Part shown: piece after piece, positions 27,301-35,329 of the stretch
Layout: each line of letters starts with the position of its first letter
Position numbering within the stretch: position 1 is the stretch's first letter
Source: JAVJST01 sp040219295
GTDB taxonomy: Bacteria; Pseudomonadota; Alphaproteobacteria; Rhodospirillales; Casp-alpha2
Direction: 5' to 3'
Assembly: GCA_040219295.1 (NCBI GenBank)
Contig: JAVJST010000005.1
Span: forward strand, 1,054,001 to 1,118,000
DNA length: 64,000 nt
The notes under the pieces: generated by a model
What the model was told of the DNA's origin: nothing
What the model saw: only the letters and a program-made list of their open reading frames with translations
Databases searched by the model: none
Position numbers and translations under genes: made by a program

Positions 27301-27374
27301 TTGGTCCGCAGACGATCCGAGTCGGCCGACCGGGGAAACGATGCTCGACGAAAATCCGGGAAAAGATCCAGCAT
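24372..27374 (-). CDS. glnE: Bifunctional glutamine synthetase adenylyltransferase/deadenylyltransferase
   Basis: About 1000 residues, the usual GlnE size. Two nucleotidyltransferase domains are visible: GKLGGRELNYSSDIDIISLFD near residue 210 (deadenylylation half) and GKLGGHEMTPTSDLDLVFIY near 715 (adenylylation half), each followed by a GlnD/GlnE helical domain. The enzyme adjusts glutamine synthetase activity to nitrogen status under control of PII. The ATG at 27374 has GGAGG 9 bases upstream. This start lies inside the divergent AsmA-like gene, so the two genes overlap head to head by 34 bases. Confidence 0.95.
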   Translation of the reverse strand: MLDLFPDFRRASFPRSADSDRLRTNLDRWHDACANLNNTQDSGVVERLTDDPDVLRLLSVLFSYSPYLTALCLTDPESVLRLLTQGPARYVEEQLHEIRTLHVTDDTTPGKMPITDKNGVSRALRVAKRRVALSVACGDITGLLSLDQVTGALSDFADASLQAATRSALAQMAAAGRLELRHPEDPELDSGFVVIAMGKLGGRELNYSSDIDIISLFDPDRVSGCDRENMQKVFVRVTRELVRLMDERTADGYVFRTDLRLRPDPGATPISVSFPTAEVYYESQGQNWERAAMIKARPAAGDIDAGTEFLDWLTPFVWRKNLDFAAIQDIHSIKRQINAHRGGDAVAVPGHNIKLGRGGIREIEFFAQTQQLIWGGRLSNLRVAPTLKALDQLVLSGQVEPKVRDELSAAYAFLRRVEHRLQMINDEQTQTLPSDPPGLKRIAEFLGYEAPEAFAEELLSHLRTVEGHYADLFEDSPDLGVDMGGNLVFTGSESDPDTLKTLGDLGFEQPETVDAAIRGWHHGRYRATRSVRARELLTEMMPRLLQCIGATPDPDTTFKKFDEFLEGLPAGIQLFSMIHTHPGLLDLLAEVMGEAPRLADILSRRPSLLDAVLSSDFLNRPDAMLGLTRDLETRVARETSFEGVLDTTRRWTNDRRFIVGLQSLKGIIDPPTAAWALSGVAETALAVIKPAVEREFAERHGSIRGETFCTVALGKLGGHEMTPTSDLDLVFIYPGESDQTESDGKRPLSRTHYFARLGQRYINAISVPTSEGILYEVDMRLRPSGNAGPIACSMSAFETYHEKEAWTWERMALTRARPINGPAPLKRRIAAAIRKILMMPTDSEVLRKDVADMRKRIDDAHHTEHLWSIKHLRGGLVDLEFIVQYLQLRYAAENPDILSTNTWRAIRNLEDAGYLSPSDAACLKQALDLWQSLQSQLHLSLTMDPDSGPKVRMPEALRVHLAKLGGVESFDDVEKIIRATSGDVFETFRRIVGEPASGED

Positions 27375-30300
27375 CCGGTGAACCTCCAGAGGAGGGAACA
27401 CTGCGCGAGGGCGTGCCGCCGGTCAAGCAGGGCAACGACCGAAAGTCATTGCTGAACAGGGCAGTGAGCGGCGTCTTCCATGTTGTCGGCGGGGTGATCG
27501 CCGGGTTCACCATCGCCTTCCTGTTGATCGTTTGGCGGCTCTCTGAAGGGCCAATATCCATCGCCTTCCTCGCGCCGCATATTTCCTCGGCGATCAGCAA
27601 CACCTTTCCCAGCGTGAAGGCGTCCTTCGACGACACCTTGCTGGTTTGGGCCGGATGGGAGCGGGCGATCGATGTGCGGATCATCGACCTGCGGATTAGC
27701 AGTGCCAACGGCGAAACCGTTGGCTTCGTGCCCGAAACCGCCTTCTCCCTGAGCGCCGGGGCGTTGCTTCGATGGCAGTTCGCAGTTTCGGAGCTCGAGT
27801 TGTTCGAGCCTACCCTGTCGATCACTCGGGAGGCGGGCGGGCAGTTCGAGTTCGGATTTGCCGGTGACGGCGTTGAAGCGGACGTTTCGCCGGTCGAGCT
27901 ATTGTCGTGGCTATCGGATCAGCGCGGCGGCAGTAACCCGGCGGCGTACATAAATAAGCTGACCGTCACAGACGCCGATCTGATCATCGAGGATCACGTC
28001 GCCGGCCGTTCCTGGGTAACACCGGACGCTCACGTGACGATCAGGCGGGTCGACGACGGTTTCTCCCTTGGAGCAGATTTCAATGCCAATCTCGATGGGT
28101 CGGTGGCCGAGTTTCTGCTTTCCGGGACGATCGACCAGGCAACCGGCCGGTTGGATGCCGGCATTTCGTTCGAGGGCGTCAATCCTTCGGTCTTCGCGGA
28201 CGTCGCGGAAATTACCAGTTTTCTCTCACACATCGATATCAAGTCGGACGGATTGGTGACGATCACCGGCGGTATCAATGGCAATCTGGAATCCGTCGGG
28301 TTCGACCTATCAGGCGGCAACGGCCGGATCGCTCTGCCTGATCCGTTGAACAGATCTCTAGCGACGGAGTCGTTCAAGCTCGACGGAATGTTCGATGCCG
28401 TGGTCAATCGATTCGAAATCGGCGAGCTTGCCGTTTCCTTTCAGGACGGCGCAGTGATCGATCTGCCGTTCGGTATCGACCACCACTACCCTATTTCCTC
28501 GATTCGCATGGCCGGATCGTACCAGGACGGCGAAAAACGATTGTCAATCGACGCTCTCGATGCGGTCGTCGGCGAATTGAACCTTGCGGTGGAGGGACTG
28601 GTGGACGACCCGTTCGGCCAGCCGACGGTCATGCTTGAGGCAAAAGTGCCATCCCTCGCGGTTTCGAGACTCGCCGATTATTGGCCCGCCAAGGTCGGGG
28701 AGGATGCCTACGACTGGGTCATCCCGAACATTACGGATGGAAAGGTTTTCGATTTCACCGTGGCCCTGGAGGGCGGGATTGGCACGCCGGGCGGGTCCTT
28801 TGAACTCCTCAAGTTAGACGGGGAGTTTCGTTTCGATCACCTTGTGTTGACGTATCTCGACTCGATGCCCGAAGTCACCGAGGGGACCGGGCGCGCGCGT
28901 TTCGATCACGATCGCATCGTATTCGATGTCGCGTCCGCGAGTTCCTACGACATGGCTGTCGAAAATGCCACGGTCACGATTTTCGGCATTTCCGACGCGA
29001 ACGAACAGGCCGAAATCCGCGTCCCATTGGCGGGCACTTTCCGACACGCAATGGAACTGATTGACCGTGAACCGCTGGGCTATGCCAAGACCCTTGGGAT
29101 CGATCCCGCAACGGTTACCGGAACGACTAAGGTTCAACTCGCATTCGATTTTCCTTTGCTGCTGGATCTGACGTGGGATCATGTCGCTGCTCAGGCCAGC
29201 GCCGTTGTCGAGGGGGTCTCAATTCCCGACGGGCTTTTCGATCTGGACGTGAAGGATGCCGCCTTCGAGATCAATGTTACGAACATGGGCATGGATATCA
29301 TTGGTGACCTCAAGCTCGAGGGGTACGCTACCAACATCAACTGGCACCAGAGTTTCGATCCGACTTCGGTCGTCCGAAACACCTACACGCTGAACGTGTG
29401 GGTCGACGAGGTCGGATCACTGGCCGATCTGGGTATCAAGACGAGGCCGTTCTCCGGAGAGATCATTCGCGGCGATATTCCCTTGTGGCTGAACGTGGTC
29501 GAGCATCAGGACGGCGAGGCGGTGTTAAGCGCCCGCGCCGACTTGACCGGCGTCGATGTCGACCTGTCCGCGCTTGAGTGGAGCAAGCCTTCCGGAAGCG
29601 CCGGCGAGGCGCATGCCGAAGTCAGACTTCGAAACGGCGAGGTCTACGATATCACGTCATTCCGGCTCAAGGCGCCCGAACTTTTCGTTGAGGGGCGCGC
29701 GAAGTACGACGAGAAAACGCTCAAGCTTTCTCGTGTCGAACTGCCCAGGGTCAACGTCGGGCGAACCGACCTGAAAGGTCTGCTGATCCCACGTGCCAGC
29801 GGGATCTGGGATGCTGACTTCTCGGGAGCGAGTCTCGATCTTGCCGGCGTTTGGGATGAAGTCTTCGAGAGCGACCTGATGGATTCGGGTGATTCCTTGC
29901 TTCCGAATTTGACGCTTTCAGCGCAGTTCGACCGCATATGGCTTTCTGAAACCGAGCATGTCGATCAACTGACCAGCGCTTTCGTCCGTGAGAACGAAAC
30001 CTGGCGGACAATTTTCATCACGGCTACTCTGGAGGACAATCAGCCGCTCGGCATCAAGCTCGCGCCGGGGATCGAGGACGAGCCGTCGCGCGTTCTGACC
30101 ATGTGGTCAAAGGATGCCGGAGCCGTCCTGAGGCTTCTCAGGATCAATGACAATGTCGTCGGCGGGGACTTCAACCTGCGGGGCAAGTTCGACGATTCTG
30201 TTGCCGACAGCCCATTGATCGGAACCATGGAGATCGGACAGTTCCGTGTCCTCAATGCACCGACGCTGACCAAGATCGTCAGTGTTATGTCGTTGACCGG

Positions 30301-30721
30301 AATCATCGAGGCCCTTGGCGGAGAGGGCCTCTATTTTAGCGAACTGAAGATTCCGTTTCGCTACGACGAGGGCGTTCTGGAGATGTCTTCAGCCCAGGCG
30401 AACGGCCCGTCTCTCGGGTTTACGGCAAACGGGCGAATCTACACCCATGCCAATGTCGTCGACATTCAGGGAACGGTGGTGCCAGCCTACATGCTCAACA
30501 GCCTGCTCGGGAACATTCCGTTAATCGGCGGCATCTTCTCGGGCGGAGAGGAGGGCGGCGGCGTGTTCGCCGCGCGGTACACCATGACCGGGTCGCGGGA
30601 TGATCCTGATGTATCGGTCAATCCGCTGAGCGCACTGACCCCTGGGTTCCTGAGAAATCTGTTCGGATTGTTCGAGGGCAGCGGTTCGAGCGAGCCGGCG
30701 ACGGAGCCCCCGCCCGGTTGA
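27341..30721 (+). CDS. Large AsmA/YhdP-like envelope protein (DUF3971)
   Basis: A protein of 1126 residues. After a Pro-rich cytoplasmic start there is one membrane helix (VVGGVIAGFTIAFLLIVWRL, about residues 48-67) and a very long periplasmic beta-rich body with repeated D-I-D/L-G-G patterns. The end has the AsmA_2 signature: SLGFTANGRIYTHANVVDIQG, VPAYMLNSLLGNIPLIGGIF, YTMTGSRDDPDVSVNP. YhdP/TamB/YdbH-type proteins form bridge-like grooves that move phospholipids to the outer membrane; I infer the same role. GGGGAAACG precedes the ATG, which overlaps the divergent glnE start. Confidence 0.88.
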   Translation: MLDENPGKDPASGEPPEEGTLREGVPPVKQGNDRKSLLNRAVSGVFHVVGGVIAGFTIAFLLIVWRLSEGPISIAFLAPHISSAISNTFPSVKASFDDTLLVWAGWERAIDVRIIDLRISSANGETVGFVPETAFSLSAGALLRWQFAVSELELFEPTLSITREAGGQFEFGFAGDGVEADVSPVELLSWLSDQRGGSNPAAYINKLTVTDADLIIEDHVAGRSWVTPDAHVTIRRVDDGFSLGADFNANLDGSVAEFLLSGTIDQATGRLDAGISFEGVNPSVFADVAEITSFLSHIDIKSDGLVTITGGINGNLESVGFDLSGGNGRIALPDPLNRSLATESFKLDGMFDAVVNRFEIGELAVSFQDGAVIDLPFGIDHHYPISSIRMAGSYQDGEKRLSIDALDAVVGELNLAVEGLVDDPFGQPTVMLEAKVPSLAVSRLADYWPAKVGEDAYDWVIPNITDGKVFDFTVALEGGIGTPGGSFELLKLDGEFRFDHLVLTYLDSMPEVTEGTGRARFDHDRIVFDVASASSYDMAVENATVTIFGISDANEQAEIRVPLAGTFRHAMELIDREPLGYAKTLGIDPATVTGTTKVQLAFDFPLLLDLTWDHVAAQASAVVEGVSIPDGLFDLDVKDAAFEINVTNMGMDIIGDLKLEGYATNINWHQSFDPTSVVRNTYTLNVWVDEVGSLADLGIKTRPFSGEIIRGDIPLWLNVVEHQDGEAVLSARADLTGVDVDLSALEWSKPSGSAGEAHAEVRLRNGEVYDITSFRLKAPELFVEGRAKYDEKTLKLSRVELPRVNVGRTDLKGLLIPRASGIWDADFSGASLDLAGVWDEVFESDLMDSGDSLLPNLTLSAQFDRIWLSETEHVDQLTSAFVRENETWRTIFITATLEDNQPLGIKLAPGIEDEPSRVLTMWSKDAGAVLRLLRINDNVVGGDFNLRGKFDDSVADSPLIGTMEIGQFRVLNAPTLTKIVSVMSLTGIIEALGGEGLYFSELKIPFRYDEGVLEMSSAQANGPSLGFTANGRIYTHANVVDIQGTVVPAYMLNSLLGNIPLIGGIFSGGEEGGGVFAARYTMTGSRDDPDVSVNPLSALTPGFLRNLFGLFEGSGSSEPATEPPPG

Positions 30722-30729
30722 TCGGGCTC

Positions 30730-31995
30730 TCAGACAGCGCGAATCAGGGCATGACGTTTCTTGCCGGCTGAGAGTTTGATCGTGCCGTTATCCTGAAGGT
30801 CCGCGGTTGTCAGCGATAAGGTTTCGTTGTCCACGCGTTCGTCGTTGACCCGGGCGCCGCCACCCTTGATCAACCGTCTGGCTTCGCCGTTCGATGCTGC
30901 CAGGTTTGCACGTCGCATCAGCTCAAACACTGCGATGCCTTGGGCGAGTTCATCCGTCCGGACCTCGACTGTCGGCAGCCCGTCGGAGGCCGTACCTTCT
31001 TCGAACAACTTGCGCGCCGTTTCCGCCGCTTCGCTGGCGGCATCGCTGCCATGGCATAGCGCCGTGACTTCGGTGGCAAGAATTTTCTTGATCTCATTAA
31101 GGGCATTGCCGGACTGCCGCTCCATCTCGGCGATACGTTCTTCCGGCAGCTCCGTGAACAGCCGCAGGAAACGGCCGACATCGGCGTCTTCCACATTGCG
31201 CCAGTACTGCCAGTAGTCGTAGGGCGAGAGTTGTCCGGCGTTGAGCCAGATGGCGCCTTCAGCCGTCTTGCCCATCTTTGCGCCGGACGAAGTCGTCAGC
31301 AGAGGTGTCGTCAGACCGAATAGCTGTTGGCTCTCGACGCGGCGGCCAAGTTCCACGCCGTTGACGATGTTTCCCCACTGATCGGAACCGCCCATCTGAA
31401 GTCGGCAGGTGTGCCGGCGGGCAAGTTCGACGAAATCGTAGGCCTGAAAGATCATGTAGTTGAACTCGAGGAACGATAGCGGTTGTTCGCGCTCGAGCCG
31501 CAGTTTGACGCTGTCGAACGTCAGCATCCGGTTGACCGAAAAATGACGCCCGTAATCGCGCAGGAACGCGATGTATCCGAGATCATCCAACCAGTCGGCG
31601 TTATTGACCATCACGGCGTCGGTCGGACCGTCACCGAACGTCAGGTACTTGTCGAAAATGGTTCGGATTCCTGCGGTGTTGGCGGCAATGTCCTCATCGC
31701 TGAGGACCTTGCGGCTTTCGTCCTTTCCGGACGGGTCGCCGATCCGGGTCGTTCCGCCACCAAGCAGCACGATCGGGCGGTGGCCGGTCTTCTGAAGCAG
31801 GCGAAGCAGCATGATCGACAACAGGCTGCCGGCGTGCAAGCTCGGGGCCGTGCAATCGAATCCGATGTATGCGGTTACCACCTCGCGGCTCATGAGGTCG
31901 TCGAGGGCCTCGAGGTCCGTGCACTGGTGCATGTAACCGCGTTCGACGACCTGTCGCACAAACTCGGATTTGAAAGCCTGAGAATCGTGAGTCAT
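30730..31995 (-). CDS. tyrS: Tyrosyl-tRNA synthetase
   Basis: About 421 residues, class I aminoacyl-tRNA synthetase charging tRNA-Tyr. The HIGH-type motif is PSLHAGSL near residue 50, the tyrosine pocket includes YMIFQAYDF and QMGGSDQWGNI, and the KMSKS-type loop is GAKMGKT near 235. An S4-like RNA-binding domain ends the protein (ARRLIKGGGARVNDERV). The ATG at 31995 has AAGGAA upstream and gives THDSQAFKSEFVRQVVERG, the normal start; a longer ORF to 32286 is rejected. Divergent from anmK. Confidence 0.96.
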   Translation of the reverse strand: MTHDSQAFKSEFVRQVVERGYMHQCTDLEALDDLMSREVVTAYIGFDCTAPSLHAGSLLSIMLLRLLQKTGHRPIVLLGGGTTRIGDPSGKDESRKVLSDEDIAANTAGIRTIFDKYLTFGDGPTDAVMVNNADWLDDLGYIAFLRDYGRHFSVNRMLTFDSVKLRLEREQPLSFLEFNYMIFQAYDFVELARRHTCRLQMGGSDQWGNIVNGVELGRRVESQQLFGLTTPLLTTSSGAKMGKTAEGAIWLNAGQLSPYDYWQYWRNVEDADVGRFLRLFTELPEERIAEMERQSGNALNEIKKILATEVTALCHGSDAASEAAETARKLFEEGTASDGLPTVEVRTDELAQGIAVFELMRRANLAASNGEARRLIKGGGARVNDERVDNETLSLTTADLQDNGTIKLSAGKKRHALIRAV

Positions 31996-32101
31996 GTTCG
32001 GTGGTTCCTTATCGTCGCGACGGTTTAGGCCATCGTGCCGGGTTGCGCAATCCCGCCCACGAGGCGACTGGCGGGGCGGCGCTAGACGTATCGGAGACTC
32101 G

Positions 32102-33205
32102 ATGCCATCCAGAAGCGACAATCCATTGCGACGATCAATCGGGCTGATGACCGGAACTTCGATGGACGGTGTCGATGCCGCCATGATCGAAACCGACGGA
32201 CTTTCCGCAGTACGTCCTGTTGCCTCCTGCTCGATGACGTACGATGCGGCGTTCTCCGCTGCCTTGAGATCGATACAGGGCGCCAACGCCAGAGCTCACC
32301 CGGCGTTCGCAGAAATCGAGAGGGGCCTGACGGATCATCACGCCGCGCTCGTTCTCGATCTGATAGCATCGCAGGGTATGAACGCCGGTGATATCGATGT
32401 GGTCGGTTTCCACGGACAGACTGTTTTTCACGACCCGGCAAAAGGCATTACGGATCAGATCGGCGATGCGAGTCGACTGGCAAGCCGTTGCGGTATACCC
32501 GTGGTTGCCGATTTCCGCAGAAACGATGTTCAGTCAGGGGGGCAAGGGGCGCCTTTCGCGCCGCTCTTTCACGCCGCAATGGCGTCGACGTTGGAACGCC
32601 CCCTGGCCGTTCTCAATCTCGGCGGTGTTGGCAACGTCACTTGGCTTGGCGTCGGAGAAGCCGACATTCTCGCTTTCGACACCGGGCCGGCAAACGCGCT
32701 GATCGACGACTGGGTCAGGCGGCACACTGGTGCTGACTTCGATGCGGGCGGCGCGTTGGCGTTATCGGGGACGATCGTCGAAGAGATCGTCGAGGGCTGG
32801 ATGGCAAACCCGTATTTTCCGAAGAGGCCACCCAAGTCACTGGATCGCAACAATTTTGATGTCCGGGAGGTCGACCGTTTGTCGCCGGCGGACGGCGCCG
32901 CGAGCCTGATGGCATTCACCGTGCGGTCCGTCGCTATGGCGCTCGACCACCTGCCCGTGAGACCTCTTCGTTGGCTGATTACCGGAGGCGGCCGCCACAA
33001 CTTGGCCTTGATGGCAGCGCTTGCGGATGCATTGAAGGTGCCGGTCGATCCGGTCGAAACCGTTGGATGGGATGGCGATGCACTCGAGGCGCAGGCGTTC
33101 GCCTATCTCGCTGTCCGGTCGCTCGACGGTCTTCCGCTCAGCCTGCCGTCGACCACGGGCGTGCCCTATCCGGCAACCGGTGGTCGACTGCATGCTCCGC
33201 GCTGA
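32102..33205 (+). CDS. anmK: Anhydro-N-acetylmuramic acid kinase
   Basis: About 367 residues. Phosphorylates 1,6-anhydro-MurNAc recovered from peptidoglycan turnover to MurNAc-6-phosphate. The family hallmark GLMTGTSMDGVDAAM lies near residue 15, followed by GFHGQTVFHDP, VVADFRRNDVQSGGQGAP, LNLGGVGNVT, FDTGPANALIDDWV and a final GGGRHN block. The ATG at 32102 has GGAG 8 bases upstream; the longer ORF from 31994 has no conserved leader. It fits the other wall-turnover genes in this window (amidase, PBP1A). Confidence 0.95.
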   Translation: MPSRSDNPLRRSIGLMTGTSMDGVDAAMIETDGLSAVRPVASCSMTYDAAFSAALRSIQGANARAHPAFAEIERGLTDHHAALVLDLIASQGMNAGDIDVVGFHGQTVFHDPAKGITDQIGDASRLASRCGIPVVADFRRNDVQSGGQGAPFAPLFHAAMASTLERPLAVLNLGGVGNVTWLGVGEADILAFDTGPANALIDDWVRRHTGADFDAGGALALSGTIVEEIVEGWMANPYFPKRPPKSLDRNNFDVREVDRLSPADGAASLMAFTVRSVAMALDHLPVRPLRWLITGGGRHNLALMAALADALKVPVDPVETVGWDGDALEAQAFAYLAVRSLDGLPLSLPSTTGVPYPATGGRLHAPR

Positions 33206-33212
33206 CAGCGTA

Positions 33213-33860
33213 CTACGCGGCTTCCGTCAGGGTCTTTGTCAGGTAGTCAGCGACGTGATCCGTCAGCGTGTCGATGTGCTTGACGAAGAAATGGTCGCAA
33301 CCTTTCACGACCCGATAGTCGATCGTGATGTTCTTCTGGCTCGACAGCTTCTGAGTCAGCTTGTCGACAGACGCCAGCGGCACGACATCGTCGTCTGCGC
33401 CATGGACAATCATGCCGGACGCCGGGCATGGTGCCAGGAAGGAAAAATCGTTGGAGTTGGCCGGCGGCGCAACCGAGACAAACCCTGTTATCTCCGGCCG
33501 CCGCATCATGAGTTGCATGGCGATCCAGGCGCCGAAAGAGAACCCGGCGATCCAGCAGGTCCGCGTGTTGGGATTGTGAGTCTGCATCCAGTCGAGCGCT
33601 GCAGCTGCATCGCTGAGCTCACCAAGTCCGCTGTCGAACTGGCCCTGCGATCGGCCGACACCCCTGAAATTAAAGCGCAGTACGGAAAAACCGTGCTGCA
33701 TGAAACACTGATACATGGCGTAGATGACCTTGTTGTTCATCGTGCCGCCGTGTTGCGGATGCGGATGCAGTAACAGGGCGATCGGCGCTGTCGGGTTCTT
33801 CGCGTGGTGATACCGGCCCTCGATGCGACCTTCGGGACCATTGAAAATTACCTCGGGCAT
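33213..33860 (-). CDS. Alpha/beta hydrolase (dienelactone hydrolase-like)
   Basis: A 215-residue single-domain alpha/beta hydrolase. The nucleophile elbow is AGFSFGAW near residue 100, the acid is in HGADDDVVP near 155 and the His in KGCDHFF near 190. The N terminus has LLLHPHPQHGGTMNNKV with the oxyanion-type HPHP motif common in this family of proteobacterial alpha/beta hydrolases. Substrate unknown. It converges on anmK, with 7 bases between the two stops. Confidence 0.85.
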   Translation of the reverse strand: MPEVIFNGPEGRIEGRYHHAKNPTAPIALLLHPHPQHGGTMNNKVIYAMYQCFMQHGFSVLRFNFRGVGRSQGQFDSGLGELSDAAAALDWMQTHNPNTRTCWIAGFSFGAWIAMQLMMRRPEITGFVSVAPPANSNDFSFLAPCPASGMIVHGADDDVVPLASVDKLTQKLSSQKNITIDYRVVKGCDHFFVKHIDTLTDHVADYLTKTLTEAA

Positions 33861-33964
33861 GGATACTCCGCTGCGATCTCATTCGTCGACGCTCATTGGG
33901 CGCCGACATTAACTGACTTATTTGATCGGATAATTCCCCCGGAATCTCTCGAAATCCAGTACTA

Positions 33965-33989
33965 ATACTTGATCAAAAAAGTCGGGTTT
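33965..33989 (+). promoter_or_regulatory. IscR type-1-like binding site
   Basis: This 25-base stretch fits the published E. coli type-1 IscR consensus at 21 of 25 positions by eye, including the ATAC start and the AGTC followed by GGGT at the end. It overlaps the -35 element and spacer of the promoter at 33969-33997, the right place for repression by cluster-loaded IscR. The iscR gene itself is second in the operon, so this predicts autoregulation. Confidence 0.65.
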
Positions 33990-33997
33990 CCTATATT
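33969..33997 (+). promoter_or_regulatory. Promoter of the cysE-iscR-suf operon
   Basis: TTGATC (33969-33974) and TATATT (33992-33997) are separated by 17 bases, 98 bases before the cysE start. The leader then runs through 33998-34094 with no obvious attenuator. Confidence 0.6.
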
Positions 33998-34094
33998 TGT
34001 CTTAATCCCATCAATGCTGGGCCATGCGGTTGCGACAGGAAGGTCTAAATGGCCGTGTCTCCGCAAGCCCCCGTAAAATAGTGTGATTTTGCTT

Positions 34095-34826
34095 ATGTTC
34101 AAGAATTTAAAGGATGATATCGAAGCGTTCATGGAGCGCGACCCTGCGGCCCGATCGGCTTGGGAGATTGCGCTCTGCTATCCGGGATTCCACGCAATCG
34201 TTGCCTATCGTGTCGCCCATTGGCTCTGGCTGCGGGATTGGCGGCTTCTGGCGCGGTTCGTGTCGCACATTGGCCGCGTCTTCACGGCCATCGAGATTCA
34301 CCCGGGAGCTCGGATCGGGCACCGTTTGGTCATCGATCATGGTGCCGGTGTGGTGATCGGTGAGACGTCCGAGATCGGTGATGACGTGACGCTTTACCAC
34401 GATGTTACCCTCGGTGGTATCTCGCCGTCAGAGGACTCGGCCTCGCAGGTTGGGCAGAAACGTCACCCGACCTTGGGCGATGGCGTGATCATCGGCTCAG
34501 GTGCGGCCGTGCTTGGCCCGATCACGATAGGGTCGGAATCGAGGGTCGGTGCCAATTCGGTCGTAACCAAGTCAATCCCTGCAAATGTCACCGCAGTGGG
34601 TGTGCCGGCAAAGGTCCTGATGCCGAAAGACCGCGAAGAGCACAAGAAGTTCGTCGCCTACGGCACACCGTCCGACGGTCCCGACCCGGTCGTTCAGACG
34701 ATCGATGAGTTGCGTCGCGAGGTGTCCCGCCTGACCAAACGGGTGAAGGATCTCGAAGGCAGCGAAGAACAGGAATCCGCCGCCAAGACAAAATCCGGCA
34801 GCTCTAGGAAGCGTAAGACGGGCTGA
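34095..34826 (+). CDS. cysE: Serine O-acetyltransferase
   Basis: About 243 residues. Makes O-acetylserine from serine and acetyl-CoA, the first step of cysteine synthesis. N-terminal helical region (DIEAFMERDPAARSAWE), then a left-handed beta-helix of hexapeptide repeats with IHPGARIGHRLVIDHGAGVVIGE, DVTLYHDVTLGG and RHPTLGDGVIIGSGA. A charged C-terminal tail (SSRKRKTG) extends past the fold. The start at ATG 34095 is preferred to GTG 34083. It stands first in the iron-sulfur operon, so cysteine supply is linked to cluster assembly. It is 34 bases upstream of iscR. Confidence 0.94.
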   Translation: MFKNLKDDIEAFMERDPAARSAWEIALCYPGFHAIVAYRVAHWLWLRDWRLLARFVSHIGRVFTAIEIHPGARIGHRLVIDHGAGVVIGETSEIGDDVTLYHDVTLGGISPSEDSASQVGQKRHPTLGDGVIIGSGAAVLGPITIGSESRVGANSVVTKSIPANVTAVGVPAKVLMPKDREEHKKFVAYGTPSDGPDPVVQTIDELRREVSRLTKRVKDLEGSEEQESAAKTKSGSSRKRKTG

Positions 34827-34860
34827 ACGACTTTTTCTGCAGTTACGAAAGGACGCAGAA

Positions 34861-35319
34861 ATGAAACTGAGCACGAAAGGCCGATATGCCGTTATGGCGA
34901 TGGCGGATTTGGCAACCCACTCGAAGGGAAAGCCGGTCGCGCTCGCGGATATTGCCGATCGCCAGGAGATTTCTCTGTCCTATCTTGAGCAACTGTTCGG
35001 CAAACTGCGTCGCGGCGGTCTGGTCCGCAGTGTTCGCGGGCCCGGTGGCGGATACCTAGTTGCCCGCGATCTGGCGGACCTAAGGATTTCGGATGTGATT
35101 ATCGCGGTGGACGAGCCAATCAAGGCGACTCGGTGCGCGCCCGGATCCTCAGACGGTTGTCACGGCGCCAAGGGCCGATGTATCACGCATGATCTATGGC
35201 AAGAGTTGGGCAACCAGATTTACATGTTCCTGAGTTCGGTGTCGCTTGAGGACGTTATTGAGCGCCGGGTCTTGGGTGCTGGAGGCGTGCTCTTTACTCC
35301 AGACAACGCAGCCGAATAG
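34861..35319 (+). CDS. iscR: Rrf2 family regulator IscR
   Basis: A protein of 152 residues with a winged helix at the N terminus (KLSTKGRYAVMAMADLA, SLSYLEQLFGKLRRGGLVRSVRGPGGGY). Cysteines at the cluster site read C-x7-C-x6-C-x2-H near residues 92-112, close to the C-x5-C-x5-C-x2-H of E. coli IscR, so it should bind a [2Fe-2S] cluster. It is the likely repressor of the operon it sits in. Its identity is supported by the suf genes downstream and the type-1-like site upstream of cysE. Confidence 0.93.
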   Translation: MKLSTKGRYAVMAMADLATHSKGKPVALADIADRQEISLSYLEQLFGKLRRGGLVRSVRGPGGGYLVARDLADLRISDVIIAVDEPIKATRCAPGSSDGCHGAKGRCITHDLWQELGNQIYMFLSSVSLEDVIERRVLGAGGVLFTPDNAAE

Positions 35320-35329
35320 AGCGAGTAAG

